Below, one piece after another: positions 1 through 13,100 of a DNA stretch of 64,000 nucleotides (position 1 is its first letter; every line of letters starts with the position of its first letter). Both the position numbers and the translations under genes were made by a program. The notes below the pieces were generated by a model, which ran no database searches, was not told the DNA's origin, and was given only the letters and a program-made list of their open reading frames with translations. The DNA is from Antedon bifida (Eukaryota; Echinodermata; Crinoidea; Comatulida; Antedonidae), in the NCBI GenBank assembly GCA_963402885.1, contig OY727095.1, positions 8,809,001 to 8,873,000 of the forward strand, read 5' to 3'.

Positions 1-265
1 AAAATAAAATAAAACATTTTGAACCAGCATACATTTTAGTGTTGTTTTTACAGAAAAATTTACCTCTAACTTGAGAGAGTATTTGATAGGAGGAAAATAA
101 ATAAATATTACAAAAACCATTACATGAAACAAACCCAAATCCGAGCCGTATGGACTGGAAGTCAACTTATTTCTTTATAAAAATCTCATTTACACAAAGG
201 AAAAAACTCCACAAATGCAGTAAATACAAACTAATGAAAGATATATATACATAAAGTATCCTTAC
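1..265 (-). other. Last visible VPS51 intron (part)
   Basis: This stretch begins at the donor after the 266-378 exon. I found no reading frame for the expected C-terminal residues (human LVHLLLDEV region), so the terminal exon should lie to the left of the window. Confidence 0.6.
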
Positions 266-3200
266 TTTTCATCACTGACAAATCTCCATAGATACATGTC
301 TAAATAGTGGGTATCCACTTGCATTTGCTGTAACCCATAGCGACCAAATGTCCGTAGACGTACACATTCTAATAAAGTCTGATGAAGAATATGTTTTGAT
401 AAATTTTTTAGCATTTACTAAACGTAAATGTTATACAAACATTCCTTTTATATTACAGTACTATGTTTTTACGAGTCCATTTTATTGTCGCCACAGATTT
501 ACTTCTTTATCAGTACTTCTATGAATGGATGAATAGGGGGAACACTAACACTAGTTCCATCCATTCGGGAAACCACCTCATGACTCAATCAATGGACTGG
601 AGGTAGTGAAACAAAATTACACTTAAAGAGAGCTTCATTGTAAAAATGTTGTGATTGGTGTGCCGCAATATGGTAGGCATAAATATTGTGAGACGGCAAA
701 CCCACCAATAGAGTTTGCCAATTTGACCTTTTTTTTGACCTTCTTGACCTTTGGTTAAAGATGGAAATGGCTTATTAACTAAATAAAATTTAATAATGGG
801 TGTTTATAAAACAAATAATAAAGGTTTTGTAAGTTGAATGGGGAAAATATTTTCATTCTATGAAAGCCTGACTGTGCTATTTCACTTGGCTCCACCTCAT
901 TAAATAGAGCAGACAATCTTTCAACTCATAAAATATTATTTGTATACGATTACTTGCTAAAAAAAAAAAAATATATTTTGTGTATTTAATCTCTCCCTAA
1001 TGCAGTATACACTACTTTATTCCAACATTCAAAATATCTGCTTAGTACTTTAGTTTTTACCTTAAGACTTATTTTAACAATACCAGTAAGCACAGACACT
1101 TTGGAGAATTCTACAGCGCTGAAAATCTCTATTCGTTCAGAAAACAACTTCTGTATATTGCTCATTAGACTATTATCGATATTTGCACTAAAAAAAAAAC
1201 AAAAATAAGTAATTAAACAAAAACATAAACAATGTTTATATAGAAATATTAAACTCTGTCTACACTTTCAAACCAGTTTGAAAAAAAAAAGTATGATGTG
1301 CCTAAATATGTAGTGATATCTTATCATCATGTCCATATATGGGCACATCAGACAGAGCTACACATGACATCTTATCTGAAGGATGGTGTATTTGTAATTG
1401 TACTTACCTTGGTCTTTGCATTCGTTGTTGCTGTTGGCGTGCAGAACTCAAGCTAAAAGCCCTACGACTAGAATCGCTGCTATGCGCCTTACGTACGCCC
1501 TCTTCGTATAGATGTCCAACTTGCGTGTCAATGGCTGTTACATCTTCTACGACTCGCTTCATTACGGCACGGACATTACGTGGTTCAATTGTGTTTAGCC
1601 AATCCCTGGTTTCAACACTTTTCCTCAACATCTTGTACAAAGAAATAATGGATGTTTCATTTTTAAATACATCTAATAACGTTAAACACAAAATGAAAGA
1701 TGAAAAATATACTTGCATTTTCTAAATCATTGTTTATTGTTGTTGAAGCATCAAGAAAAATATTTGTTGCTTTGACAACAAATCCTCTGAGTGGCATTGA
1801 CATGAACCCATGATCTGGAATTGGTGTGCAACCATGTCAACAACCACTATTAAGGCCAATTTACACAGACGAGCAGTAACAATAAAGAATCTATGTCAAT
1901 CCTTATGACCATTTACACAATGTGAAATGGACGGGCAGTTTCTCTATTTAGTTTAATTTTGTAGTTTTCCCTTATTTGATTAAAATTTAAGTTATTTAAT
2001 TTAAATCTTTTGTTTTACTAACCTGAGAGATTTGTAAGCCTTGTATTTGTACATATTGGTTGAGAAGCTTCTGAGCCGTCTTCTTGGCTTTGGTTGAAAG
2101 GTCGGCAGCAGGGGTCACCTTGCAACGTGGGTCAAGTGAAAACTGCTTATCAGCTGTTGTAACCTTGAAATAACAACACAAACTAATGTTTACTATTTAA
2201 AAATCATCATTATATTAAATTATACAATTTAAGGTAAAGTTTAAGCAAATTCATTCTTGATCTGTCTTTTATGCGAAGCATAGAATGGCTTTCATGGTTA
2301 ATCAGCATATCGTGTTAAAGTAAAGAGTAATGTAAAGATAAAATTTATAACCCTTGTGAAAACTATTATTATTTTAATGATATTCCTCTGACAGCTGATG
2401 TCTGCATTTCCAACTAAGACCCTAAATCTATATAATTTTTAATAACTGGCAAGATTTGGGATACTTCTAATTTTGTCAGTAAAATCCTTATTATCATAGT
2501 CATAAAAAAAATAGTAGGTGCTGGCTGCATCTCAACTAGGCGTTTTTTTCCAATCAAGACCCTAGTGTCTACGCCTGTATTCTTCAAATTCTCAAATTTC
2601 CCTCTAGGTGAATAAAGACGATTAAATAGCTATTAAAAACTAAGACTTACAATTTGGTTTATTGTTGAGTTACTAAAGTCCATGTGAAGTCTAGAGAGCA
2701 GTAGAATAATAGCTGCAGGGGCTGATCCTTTCTCACCACTTCGCTCACAGAGATCCTAGAATTGTATAAAAACAAACAGTACGTTAAAACTAGACTGACT
2801 TGTGAGAAGTCATAATTTCAGGATAGGATGTTCAGTCATTGGTCCCTGTATGTACATATATGAACATTATGCAGGATACAGAATATGAAAACAGCAGGGA
2901 ATAGTATAACTGTGAGCTGATCATTGTACTGTAAGTACTGTGCTGTGGTTGCCATGAGTATTTAGGTAAATAACTTTTTGGATCCAGTTTTTGGTCATAT
3001 TTAAAGCTCTGTCTACACTATCAAACTTTATGTGATAAAAAAATGTGATGTGCCCATATCACATCACACTTTTTTTTTGTCAAACTAGCTTGATAGTGTA
3101 GGCAGGGCTTAACAACAAAATTGCTGTCATGGAACAATATATTATTAATGGAAAATAGACACATCTGTAAACTTACACATGATGCTTTAAACAAATACTC

Positions 3201-6200
3201 AAGGAATCCTACTACTACCACTTCACGCACATCATGAACACAGAAAGTGCCTTGGAAATAAGCTGTGTTGGCAAACGTCAGGTCAGCAGAGGTAAAACCC
3301 TACAACAAAAACGTGCATGTCATTTATTTAAAAAAAAGAATTACAGAATCTAGGGAACAGCTATGATTGAAAACAATTAGTCCGAGCAAATTCAATAATA
3401 CTATATCATACAAAAAGAAATTGTAAGTCAATCTAAAGCGTAGACAGAGCTTAAGCTGGCAATGACGGAAGAGATGAAGGAGAGATAATCTCTTTCAATA
3501 TATTTTTAGATAGGGAAATGTTAAAGTTGTTTCCCTTACCCAAAGTATCAATGGTGTATACAGTCACAGAAACCTATGTAAAGCTCAGTCTACAATTCAA
3601 AACTTTATGTGACAAAAAAAAAGTGATGTGCCCATATATGGACATGATGATGGCATATCACTACCTTATTTGGGCACATTTTTTTTTTGTCAAACTAGTT
3701 TGATAGTGTAATCAGGGCTTAACTGGCAGCAGCTTGTAACTAACCTGTAGATTAGCAAGAACAATTTTCATTTGTTCCACAATTGATGATGACATCATTG
3801 ACAGCATATCCATCAGATTTGATGTCTCTTGTTTTCCAATGAGATGTGGCGTACACAACTTCTGCCGTACATCCGTAGTGCACTCGATAAAGTGATTTTT
3901 CAATCCTTCTAAATAAAACAGCGACCTCTCTCGGGCAGCATTGGCAACAATTTCTGTTCCTCGAGCGATGATATTGAGTTTTGGAAGTAGGTCATCGACA
4001 GCTTGGAGGCGGCGATGGAATCTGTCCAGAGCTCTAACAAGCATTGAGTTCTCAACAGATTCCTTCTACATGTTGAAAAAGGTCAGAATATAAATTTAAA
4101 CTAAGACTTATAAAATGTAAAAAACTGTTTCATATTTAAAAAAGAATATAGATGATTTGAGCCAACATCAGGTGACTGGGCTGCCCAGGCCTAGCACAAA
4201 ACTTTAAAGTGCTATTTATCCTAATTTTGTCAAACATTTTTAGTAAATTCATTTCCATAAATTGTCTCTCTCTTGTTTATACTATAATTATATACAATCT
4301 TAATTCAATGCAAAAAATAGACCAAAACAGTATATTATTCGTTTTGAATATGACTGTATTTCTATGAAAATGAAAGATGAATGTATGTTTTCGTATTCAT
4401 AAGGTTGCAAACTTCCCAAATATGTGAGAACCAAAATGTCACTTGGGACAGTTAATGTCTTACAAATATACATGTTTATGTTTACAACTTTGCGCTGATT
4501 ACTAGCTGCATTATGGAAGCATGTTTCCATACGTGTTTGATCCAAAAATTACCATGGTAATAATATGTACAGCCTTTACAAGTTTCACAACATTAGGCGC
4601 TTTATAAATCCAAGATATTATTATTATTTATTAATAAGTAAACAATACCTCAGCTTGAATTCTTTGTTCCACACATGAGAAATATTGCTCCATCCTTGAC
4701 TTGACAAACTCTGCTAACTTTGCATGGGCAACCTCCTTTAGTTGATCCTGCTCCTGGGGACTAATAAGAAATGTTGATATTTAATAGAAACCGGACCATG
4801 GAGAATGATAACAAGATGAAGGCTAGGGAGCAAACTAGGATATATAGAGTGTGTTTCTTTTTACGGAGATCAGAAGTAGAAGATTTCTTGGTAAAATTGT
4901 GTACATTTTACACACAAACCTGTAGTTTAGTATACCATTTTGGTTTTGTTTGTTTTTGTTGATCGCTGGCATAGTGATTTGTGGCTGCGAATGCATTAAG
5001 AAAGTTAGGCTTGACTGACAAAAACATGATTATTAAAGAACTTACTCTGAATGTGTTTTACTGTTGACAAACAGTTCTTTGTAAGATGCAATCACAAGAC
5101 AAATATTACCAAGGAAATTGGTGCAACCTTTGTGAATGAATTCCAAAATATCCTACATTAAAAAAGAAAAATGTCGACAATAAGGCAATTTTACAATAAT
5201 TCTATTTCTATGGCAATTCATATACAACAATTGATACAAACCATTGGCATATTTCTCATATACTTTTCTGAAGGCCTTTCTTCTTTCTTGTCTGAGGACT
5301 CTACCATTTCCTCTATAGGAGTAGACACTTCAATAGCTTTCGCAGGGTCTACCTGATCTGACATCTCAGACAAATCTTCATCAAGTTTCTCCTGGGCACT
5401 ACACAGAATAAATAAAATTTACCATTATTTTTTAGATTTTTGTAGCACATTTTCAGCGGTGTCTCTATGTGCTTAATGATATTCATGAATCTCATCAAAG
5501 TGCAGTGTGAGAAAAAAGGGATTTGAACCCAGCACAAATATTCTATCCTTCAGATAGGACATAAAGCTGTTTTTCATGTACATATGTGCATGACAAAGAA
5601 CACAATTAAAAGAAGGGGATAATCTACCTGGCCTTCTTGAAGAGCAGTCTATTACTGGTCACCCAGGATAAAGAATAAATAAATCAAATTTTTACCCTAA
5701 ACTAATTTCTACTGGCTTTACTTTGTGTTTATAATTTTACTGTGACACAAGAATATTTAAGTTATGTCTGTGTGATTTTTCTAAATATGGTAGTGATATT
5801 CCTAAATATGGTAGTGATATGACATCATCATGTCCATATATGGGTACATCATATTTTTTTTGAGTCACATAAAGTTCGATAGTGTAGACAAGGCTTCAGG
5901 ACTATACTCACCGTGCCAGGAACTCGTCACAGAGTTCATCAGCTGGTTCCTTGAGTTGCAACAGAAGATCAACGCACTCTGCAAGCTGTTTTGGTGTGGA
6001 CTATCATAATAAAAAAAAATAAAATGCAAGTAATAATAACACATTTCTATAGTGCCCTTTTCATGAACAGTCATGCTCAAAGGCGCTTTACATAATAATA
6101 AACAACAATCAGTGAATCAAATAAGTTGGATATTACATTAAAAAAATCTGTAAAAATATGAATGCAAGTAAAAAAATAAATCTATTTACAAGTAACTGAT

Positions 6201-9200
6201 TGAAAACTTTACCGCAAAACCTAATTTTACGTTTTGCTAAAAAGGACATGATAATCCTAATTATACTGCATACATTAATATGCTTCCCTCACCTCTTTGT
6301 CTCTAAATTGTTCCCTTAGCTTTGATCTTAATTCAGTAACAATGTCACTACAGTCTTGTTGTATACCATGAAAGGATGGCATATGCTGATACTGGTTCAG
6401 AACGGTTCTTGTCTTAGCATAATACCTGTGAAAGAAGAAACACAAATTCTTGATCTTTAAATAGTACAAGGCTCTCTGGGTCCTAGTTCTGGTGGTAGTG
6501 CATTTAAAAGATAGTGTATCTTTATCTTGGAAAGATCATATCTTTATCATATCGTAGCAAAAAACATTCATAAAGCTCTGTCTACACTATCAAACTAGTT
6601 TGACAAAAGAAAGTGTGATGTGCCCAAATATGTCAGTGATATGCTTGAAATGAAATGACATCACAATGTCCATATATGGGCACATCACACTTTTTGTCAC
6701 ATAAAGTTTAATAGTATAGACAAAGCTTAACTTGTGTCATTAATCCTACTATGCATGGGCTAACAACCCTACCAGTTACAGACAATATAAGAATTGTGGC
6801 CCTTGTCCCAATTAGGAGGAATGTGTTAATTAACTATAATACCTGACAGCTTGTCCATAAGCTTTCATTTCAATACACTTCTTTAACCTTGCAGGAAGCT
6901 CAAATAGAAATTGTAACTGTAAATAAACACAACTACTGTTAAACATTCCCATGCTACAGTATATTTTTTATCCTTAGTCTTTATTTTAACATTACAACGC
7001 CAAATTGTAGCACAAACAAATAGTCAATTGAAAACAACTGCGATAAAAACTGCCACTAACATAAAACATACAATAAAATATATAATATACTGTAGAAACT
7101 AAAAGAATACATCAGCATGATCTTAGACACATTATTTATTTCATATGCATCCAACAGCAAGTAACTCTCCAATTACTGGATGGATAAACTATTTAATAAT
7201 TTATCGTGCTTATAAACTAAGTCTCATTTGATGCTTAGGGAGTGGAGTTGAAAGAGTGGTGAGTTACAACCCTGGCACTAGGTCAGGATTGGACCCTGGA
7301 CCTTGGGATTGGAAGGCAAGCATGTTAACCACCAAGCTACAGCTCTACACTACTAATGGCATCCATGTTATGCATTCTTTTGAACAATGGAATGCATGAT
7401 CTTCATTTAAAAAGAAACAACGTTATCAGAGAACACATAATATATGAACACATGTTAAGCTCGGTCTACACTATCAAACTTTATGTTACAAAATTATGTG
7501 ATGTGCCCATGTCATATCATTACCATAGTTGGGCATATAATCACTACCATATGTGGGCACATCACACTTTTTTGTTCAACTAGTTTGATAGTTTAGATAT
7601 AGCTTTACATAATACTGGAATTGTGGAAACGGGAAACGGTACATGTATATTAAAAACATTTTTAAATAGAATAAAAAAACACCTTTTTAAGTAGTGAATG
7701 GACACCACTAAGAGTAGATATTTGCTGCCTTCTTTCCTGCAATGTGTTGCTTATTCCTGCACTGAATTCTGTAATGGCGTCCATGTTTGTAGCTAACCTA
7801 TCCATCTCATCCTCCATTTTCTTGAAATCATTCTTCATCTGTAATATTGTATTGTGTTTATATTATTTAGGAAAATTGCCAAGGATAACCATGGATCCAA
7901 AGTGAGATATTTGGACCAAGATTCAGGTAAAAATTTTGTACTTTAAACTTCAAGTACTATGTCATAATAAATAATACATGTTGACGAAATATATTTTATT
8001 TTGTTTATTTTTATTTCACCTTATTTATAGAGGGTGACCCTAAACAACGTATTCTGACAATCAAGGAGCCCTTATGATAAGTGTCTGTGTGTGACAGTGG
8101 CTGTGTGTATACTACTACACTGGGGTAACCCCTAATTGTCTCCAAAGATGTACTAGGTTCTTTAAAGTGCACATGAGCCAGATGTGTACACTGGACCTAC
8201 GGTTTAGTGGTTTAGTTAGTTTATTTTTAAGATTTGTTCTGGTGGTAAATAGTCTTATCCAAACAGGAATAAAAACCATAGGCACTTTTTTTAATTGTGT
8301 ACATCTTTGAAGATGGGTAGGAGTTGTGTACTAATTCACCCAAGGTTGTGGACAAACGAAAGAGCAAGTAGCAGCATGGACATTACATCCAGGGCAGAAG
8401 CACGTAGTTGAAAAGTTGAAAACAATCCACAGAGAAACAATGGACATGATCATTAGGACATTTATAATGAAATACATTTCAAAATATATAATTTATTTTG
8501 TTACTTACTTTTCTAATAGTATCCGTAGCACTAATAAATTTATTATAATTTTCATAAACAAGGGTTTGCATGTCACTGTCTAGAGAACGAATTTCTGAAA
8601 AAGAAAAAAAAACTGATTGATGATTTATGGTTTTACAATTGAAAAGTGGTCGCATCTGAGGTGATCTTATCTTGTTATTGGCTGTGGTTCAGAGGTTGCC
8701 ACTCCTTCAGCCATCCGACATGGCATGACCAGTTTAAAATACTTATCCGAAGTAGATAGACTTGTTCTACAACGTTCTACAACCAGAACTACTGTATGTC
8801 TAAAAAAAAGTCAATATAATTTTCAAAAAATGTGATGTGCCCATAATGGACATCATATCACTACCATATTTAAGCATATCACTACCATATTTGAGCACAT
8901 CACACTTTTTTGTCAAACTAGTTTGATAGTGTAGACAGAGCTTTAGAAAGATGGAGAAAGAAAATTGATTTAACAATTCTCTGGTCCAAAAGCATTGCCA
9001 TATATGGGGAAAAAATGACGTGCATATTTGGCAATCAAATAAACAAAAAATGTCATACGTTTAACCATATCACTTTCTCTGTCGATCAACTCATTCAAGC
9101 GCTTTTCTTTCATCAGCCGTGACAGATACACCTGTGGATTAAACTGAGCACCATTAATATCAATTGGATTTGAATCTTGGTTGTCCTTATTTGATTCCTC

Positions 9201-9827
9201 CATTCCATAGTACAGCTTCAACATCCCATGCTTTCGTCGTCTGCGTATTTCTTCTCCCGCTTCATCTATCTTGTCGCCTCCTGAATCACAAAACAACAAT
9301 ATATTTATTTAAAAGAAAGTGTCTAGTGGCCTATTCTATTAGTTTACTATCTACCCTCTTTTGCAATTTCAAATTATGCGTACAGTAGGCCTAACTAAGG
9401 CTAATTAGTAATACACTAACATGTTTTTATTAACAGAATTATTTATTTTATAAAAAAAGTGTGAAATTACACCCTTTCCTAGTATAAGAAAGTGCCTTTT
9501 AAAAAACAATGCAAATAAAGGCTAGGTTTTTAAATTTAAAAACAGAAAGTAAAATGTTATTAACACCTACCTAGGCCTAGCCTATGTATACCTATGCCTA
9601 AGAAAAAGAGGCACCTAGGAGCGGCACACTCCCCTCTACCCATCATCATGAACAACCAAGTACACAACCAAAAAACAAGCAGGGGAGGCCTAGGCAGGCC
9701 TAGCTAGCCCTGCCTGGCTATTATTAATCCTAATTTTGGTAATTTTAGCTTACTATATTTTAATAAAATGCGATATAAACTATTAAAACGGACTATCATT
9801 AAATTGTAGTTTACCTGAGGTAGCCAT
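266..9827 (-). CDS. VPS51: VPS51, GARP/EARP tethering complex subunit (3' end off window)
   Basis: VPS51 is the small subunit shared by the GARP and EARP complexes, which tether endosome-derived vesicles at the trans-Golgi and recycling endosomes. Coding exons, in order of translation: 9815-9827, 9059-9280, 8509-8594, 7683-7838, 6843-6916, 6293-6425, 5912-6000, 5242-5398, 5046-5152, 4649-4760, 3745-4065, 3177-3299, 2651-2755, 2023-2163, 1408-1631, 1061-1187, 266-378. All have GT-AG borders and the phases join, giving 767 codons plus 2 nt. Motifs matching vertebrate VPS51 are HGMLKLYYG near the N terminus, [20 protein letters not shown] at the start of the coiled-coil region, [12 protein letters not shown] in the middle and [12 protein letters not shown] followed by [15 protein letters not shown] near the C terminus. 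Human VPS51 is 782 aa, so only about 25-30 residues should be missing to the left of the window. The start is the ATG at 9825-9827, whose exon codes for only four residues. Exon 8 could use an earlier donor, but only 5242 keeps the reading frame. Seven copies of one MITE family sit in its introns. Confidence 0.96.
1249..1360. repeat. Fold-back MITE family 1, copy 1
   Basis: It starts with the CTGTCTACACT-type terminal repeat followed by the inner GATGTGCC...GTCCATATATGGGCACATC palindrome. The right arm is shortened. It lies in a VPS51 intron. Confidence 0.75.
3001..3112. repeat. Fold-back MITE family 1, copy 2
   Basis: Both arms are present: GTCTACACTATCAAACT on the left and its complement on the right, framed by TTAA and CTTAA. 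The inner part is deleted. Confidence 0.85.
3579..3722. repeat. Fold-back MITE family 1, copy 3
   Basis: A diverged left arm, the inner ATATGG/CCATAT palindrome and a right arm ending GGGCTTAA are visible. It abuts the VPS51 exon at 3745, so the exon's splice donor lies just outside the element. Confidence 0.8.
4484..4626 (+). repeat. SINE B, 5' shortened
   Basis: GCTGATTACTAGCTGCATTA, CCATACGTGTTTGATCC and TTTCACAACATTAGGCGC precede an ATT-rich tail. It lies in a VPS51 intron. Confidence 0.75.
5770..5895. repeat. Fold-back MITE family 1, copy 4
   Basis: The left end is degraded and the TAAATATGGTAGTGATAT motif is duplicated. The right arm GATAGTGTAGACAAGGCTT is intact and lies 17 bp from the donor end of a VPS51 exon. 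Confidence 0.75.
6571..6730. repeat. Fold-back MITE family 1, copy 5
   Basis: A nearly full-length element of about 160 bp with both terminal arms and the inner palindrome; it serves as a reference copy. Confidence 0.88.
7130..7350. repeat. Dispersed repeat C, first copy
   Basis: GCATCCAACAGCAA, CACTAGGTCAGGATTGGACC and CCTGGACCTTGGGATTGGAAG recur near 62020-62500. The gene-like AACCACCAAGCTAC suggests a reversed tRNA-derived head. Confidence 0.6.
7455..7607. repeat. Fold-back MITE family 1, copy 6
   Basis: A full-length copy bounded by TTAAGC and GCTTTA, in a VPS51 intron. Confidence 0.85.
8015..8275 (-). repeat. tRNA-derived SINE A, reversed
   Basis: TAGAGGGTGACCCTAAA, CACTGGGGTAACCCC, AAGATGTACTAGGTTC and CTGGACCTACGGTTT are the reverse of the SINE A body seen at 40189. 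The tRNA head is missing or diverged. Confidence 0.75.
8818..8945. repeat. Fold-back MITE family 1, copy 7
   Basis: The left arm is missing; the inner region and the right arm GATAGTGTAGACAGAGCTTTA are intact. Confidence 0.8.
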
Positions 9828-10132
9828 AATTAATAATAAAAACGTTTAATACGAGGCTAAAATTGATAAATCTGACAACTTCTTTTTCCTTCCCTTTTTC
9901 TTTTTCTGAGTTCCAGCGACAGCGGTGATTTCATGAGTTAACAGTCTAACAAAACGCGTTTAATCTTAGACAAAACATAGGTAACATAACATAGGTAAAC
10001 GTTATTTAACTGCGTTACAATTTTCGTCATAATGGCCAGGTTTTAAACGCAAAAGGTCAAACAACTGGGCAGCGCAGACTAAATTTCCAGTTATCCCACA
10101 TCATCAAAACCTCAAAACCAACGAAACGCAAC
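9828..10132. promoter_or_regulatory. Shared promoter region of VPS51 and STX18
   Basis: The two start codons are divergent and 305 bp apart. Both 5' UTRs and both core promoters must fit here unless there are unseen upstream exons. No TATA box stands out near either start. An AATGGCC word at about 10032, a weak YY1-like match, is the only motif I would note. A bidirectional housekeeping promoter is inferred from the arrangement. Confidence 0.6.
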
Positions 10133-13100
10133 ATGGACATAACAGCACTTTTCAAAGCTTCAGTTAAAACTGTTCGAACAAGAAATAAAGCTCTAGGAAC
10201 TGGTCAAGACAATTTAAAAAGTTCAATTTTAAAGTCCAGTCGTCCAAAAACAGAATTCTCCACCAAATCCAAAGAAATGGTAGGTACACTGCTGCTAGGC
10301 CCCCACGTTAGTGTATTATTATGATATATAAACATCTCACAGCCCAGCAGCGTAACGATTCGGTCGGGGAAGATTCGGCAGATGGACGATTCGCCCCGTG
10401 AAGTTTCGGCCCGTGACGTTTCCCATTAGGAGGTCGGCTTTTCAATGATTATTTGTAAACATTTATAAATAAATAAGTCTGCTTCATTCAAATAAAATAA
10501 GTGCTGTTTCGCACTGCAGGCTGTGCGGCGTTATCTTCGTTTTCTCAAATTTTTTAAAACAACAATATTTTCAAAACATTACTGAAATGTCCCGTTTGAG
10601 GTGGTCAATATGTCAACGTTGAATATTCTTTTTTGGACCAACATTCCTTTCAAATTTGTCTTTACACATTTATAATTTTATTCTTTTTCCAACAACCAAT
10701 ACGGATCAGGTGCCGTTTTCGGCCACCTCGACTTGTATGGACTATACCATTATAAAAAGATGGGAAAATAGGGGTGTCCCATTTATTAATTGAGTGTGTT
10801 AATGTGCTAAAATACTGCTGCTTTTGTTCTTTTGTTTAGTGCATTATGTTTCGGCAACAAAGGAAAAACACCTAAGCCCTGCACCTAATTTCAGTTTTCA
10901 AGTTAATACAGTATATTATGGCTCTTTATTTCTATATAATATTTATGTATCTCCCTAATATGGATATTAGGTGGATTCCCTAAGGTGGATATTGAATATT
11001 TTTACGGATTTATAAATACAGAAAGTAATAAAAAAATATAATTTATCTAACGATAACACAGTAGTACATATTTAACAAAGATGACAGTAGTACATTTAAT
11101 AAGATCTATCACATACTGATTATTAGGTAATCAGTAAAACATTATAATTTTTTATCAATGAATCTGTACCATTTTGTTCCCAGAAAACACAGATCGTTTG
11201 TTAAACGTAATCGAAATGTTTTACATGTTTTTAGGTTTGGTTTTTCTAAAACGTTTTAAACACGTTTTTAAATGTTTCCTCAAGCAGTACAGCCTTGTAT
11301 TTAACTTCTTAACTATATGATCAACATGTCCACCCATTTAAGCTTTAGTCAAACACTACTCCCAGATACTTATAATTGTTAACAATCTCTACTTCCTTTC
11401 CTTTAATTAATGTATACTGTAAGACCAATTATGTTTTCGAAAATCAATTCTTATTTCTTTCGTTTTATTTATGTTTAGTTCAAGGAAATTGTTGCCATAA
11501 TCGGTAAATCAAATAATCTCAGAAAGGTACAGAGAATAATCGTTGTTATAAGTCCAACTATAGCCGAGTCGAGTTGTTTCTGTATCTACAATCGTTTCAT
11601 TTATTTACATTTAACATTAAATGTAAATGTATCAGGTAAAGCAAACATACATATAATTACGTTAATGAATCTGTTACCATTTTTTTTTTCTGTATCTTCA
11701 TTCGTTTCATTAATTTACATTTAACATTAAATGTAAATGTATCAGGTAATCAGTAAAACAAATAAACATATAATTACGTTAATGAATCTGTTACCATTTT
11801 TTGTTTGTATCTTCATTCGTTTCATTTATTTACATTTAACATTAAATGTAAATGTATCAGGTAATCAGTAAAACAAATAAACATATAATTATGTCAATGA
11901 ATCTGTTACCCTTTTGTTTCTGTATCTACAATTCGTTTTACATTTAGCATTAAATGTAAACGTATCAGGTGATCGGTAAAACAAACAAAAAACATATAAT
12001 TATGTCAATGAATCTTCAATTATGCTTGTCTCCCGATGCCAGGTTCTTGGGTTCAAATCCATGTTGTTGGGATTTATCCTTTGCAAATAAAAAATATGAT
12101 TTATCTACCGATAGGATTGGGCCGATTATAATGCTTTTGCCAACATTCTTTTACATATTTCACAATATTATAGAGTGTAGGTAATTTAACCGATTGTAAT
12201 GTAGTATTTAGGATATTTTAATATTGATTGTACTGTGTAGTATTTAAGATTTTTTTTTATTGTACTGTATTTAGTTGTATTGTAGGTAACATGTTTTAAT
12301 TCCGATTGTATTGTAGTATTTAGATTTTCTAATTTCGAATCCGATTGTACTAAAATTTAATGTGTTTAAATCCAGATAGGCATAACATAGTATTTAATAT
12401 GTTTTAATTTTGATTATACCGTAATGTTTAGTTTAGTTTTTATGTATAGTAAGTCAGTATACCTACTTATAGGCCTAGTTAATAATAGTACTATTGTTAC
12501 AAAATCTTGGCACAGTACCTAATATAATAACATGCCTTATAAAAAGTACATGCCTAGTTTTTGATGTTCTGTATTGTTCCTTGTAGTTTGTACTGTAGGT
12601 TACATAACAGAACGATTGTATTGTCTTCCCATTCAGTAGACACCCTTCTCTACATAAAACATAATACACCACACCCCTATCATAATAATGGTATAGTCCA
12701 TACAAGTCGAGGTGGCCGAAAACGGCACCTGATCCACCAATACATTTATGTACCCAATTTTTATTTGGTCCCTCAAACATCAACCATCAGAAACGAAAAC
12801 TTGTAATTGTATATGACATCATATGCGATGGGTCACATAAGCTGGTCATTAAGCAAGTAAGTAAGTAAAGAGGCTCTTCTCTAATAAATATTTTTTGTTT
12901 TTAGGTAATTTCATTTTTTTGTTTTTCTAATAGCCTAATACAATATACAGTATGTATTATTTTAATTTTCCTTTTCAAATAGGTGGTGGCAATAACTAAA
13001 CTGAAAGACTTTCTTCAAAAACATAGAAAAGATTATATCAACCCATCAAGGTGAGTTTGTTTTTAAAATTAGTTTATATTGTTTAAAAAAATCCATTGAA

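Noticed and set aside
11575-12010. Regularly spaced repeats as a CRISPR array
   Set aside because: The genome is eukaryotic, the units are directly tandem without unique spacers, and they are imperfect.
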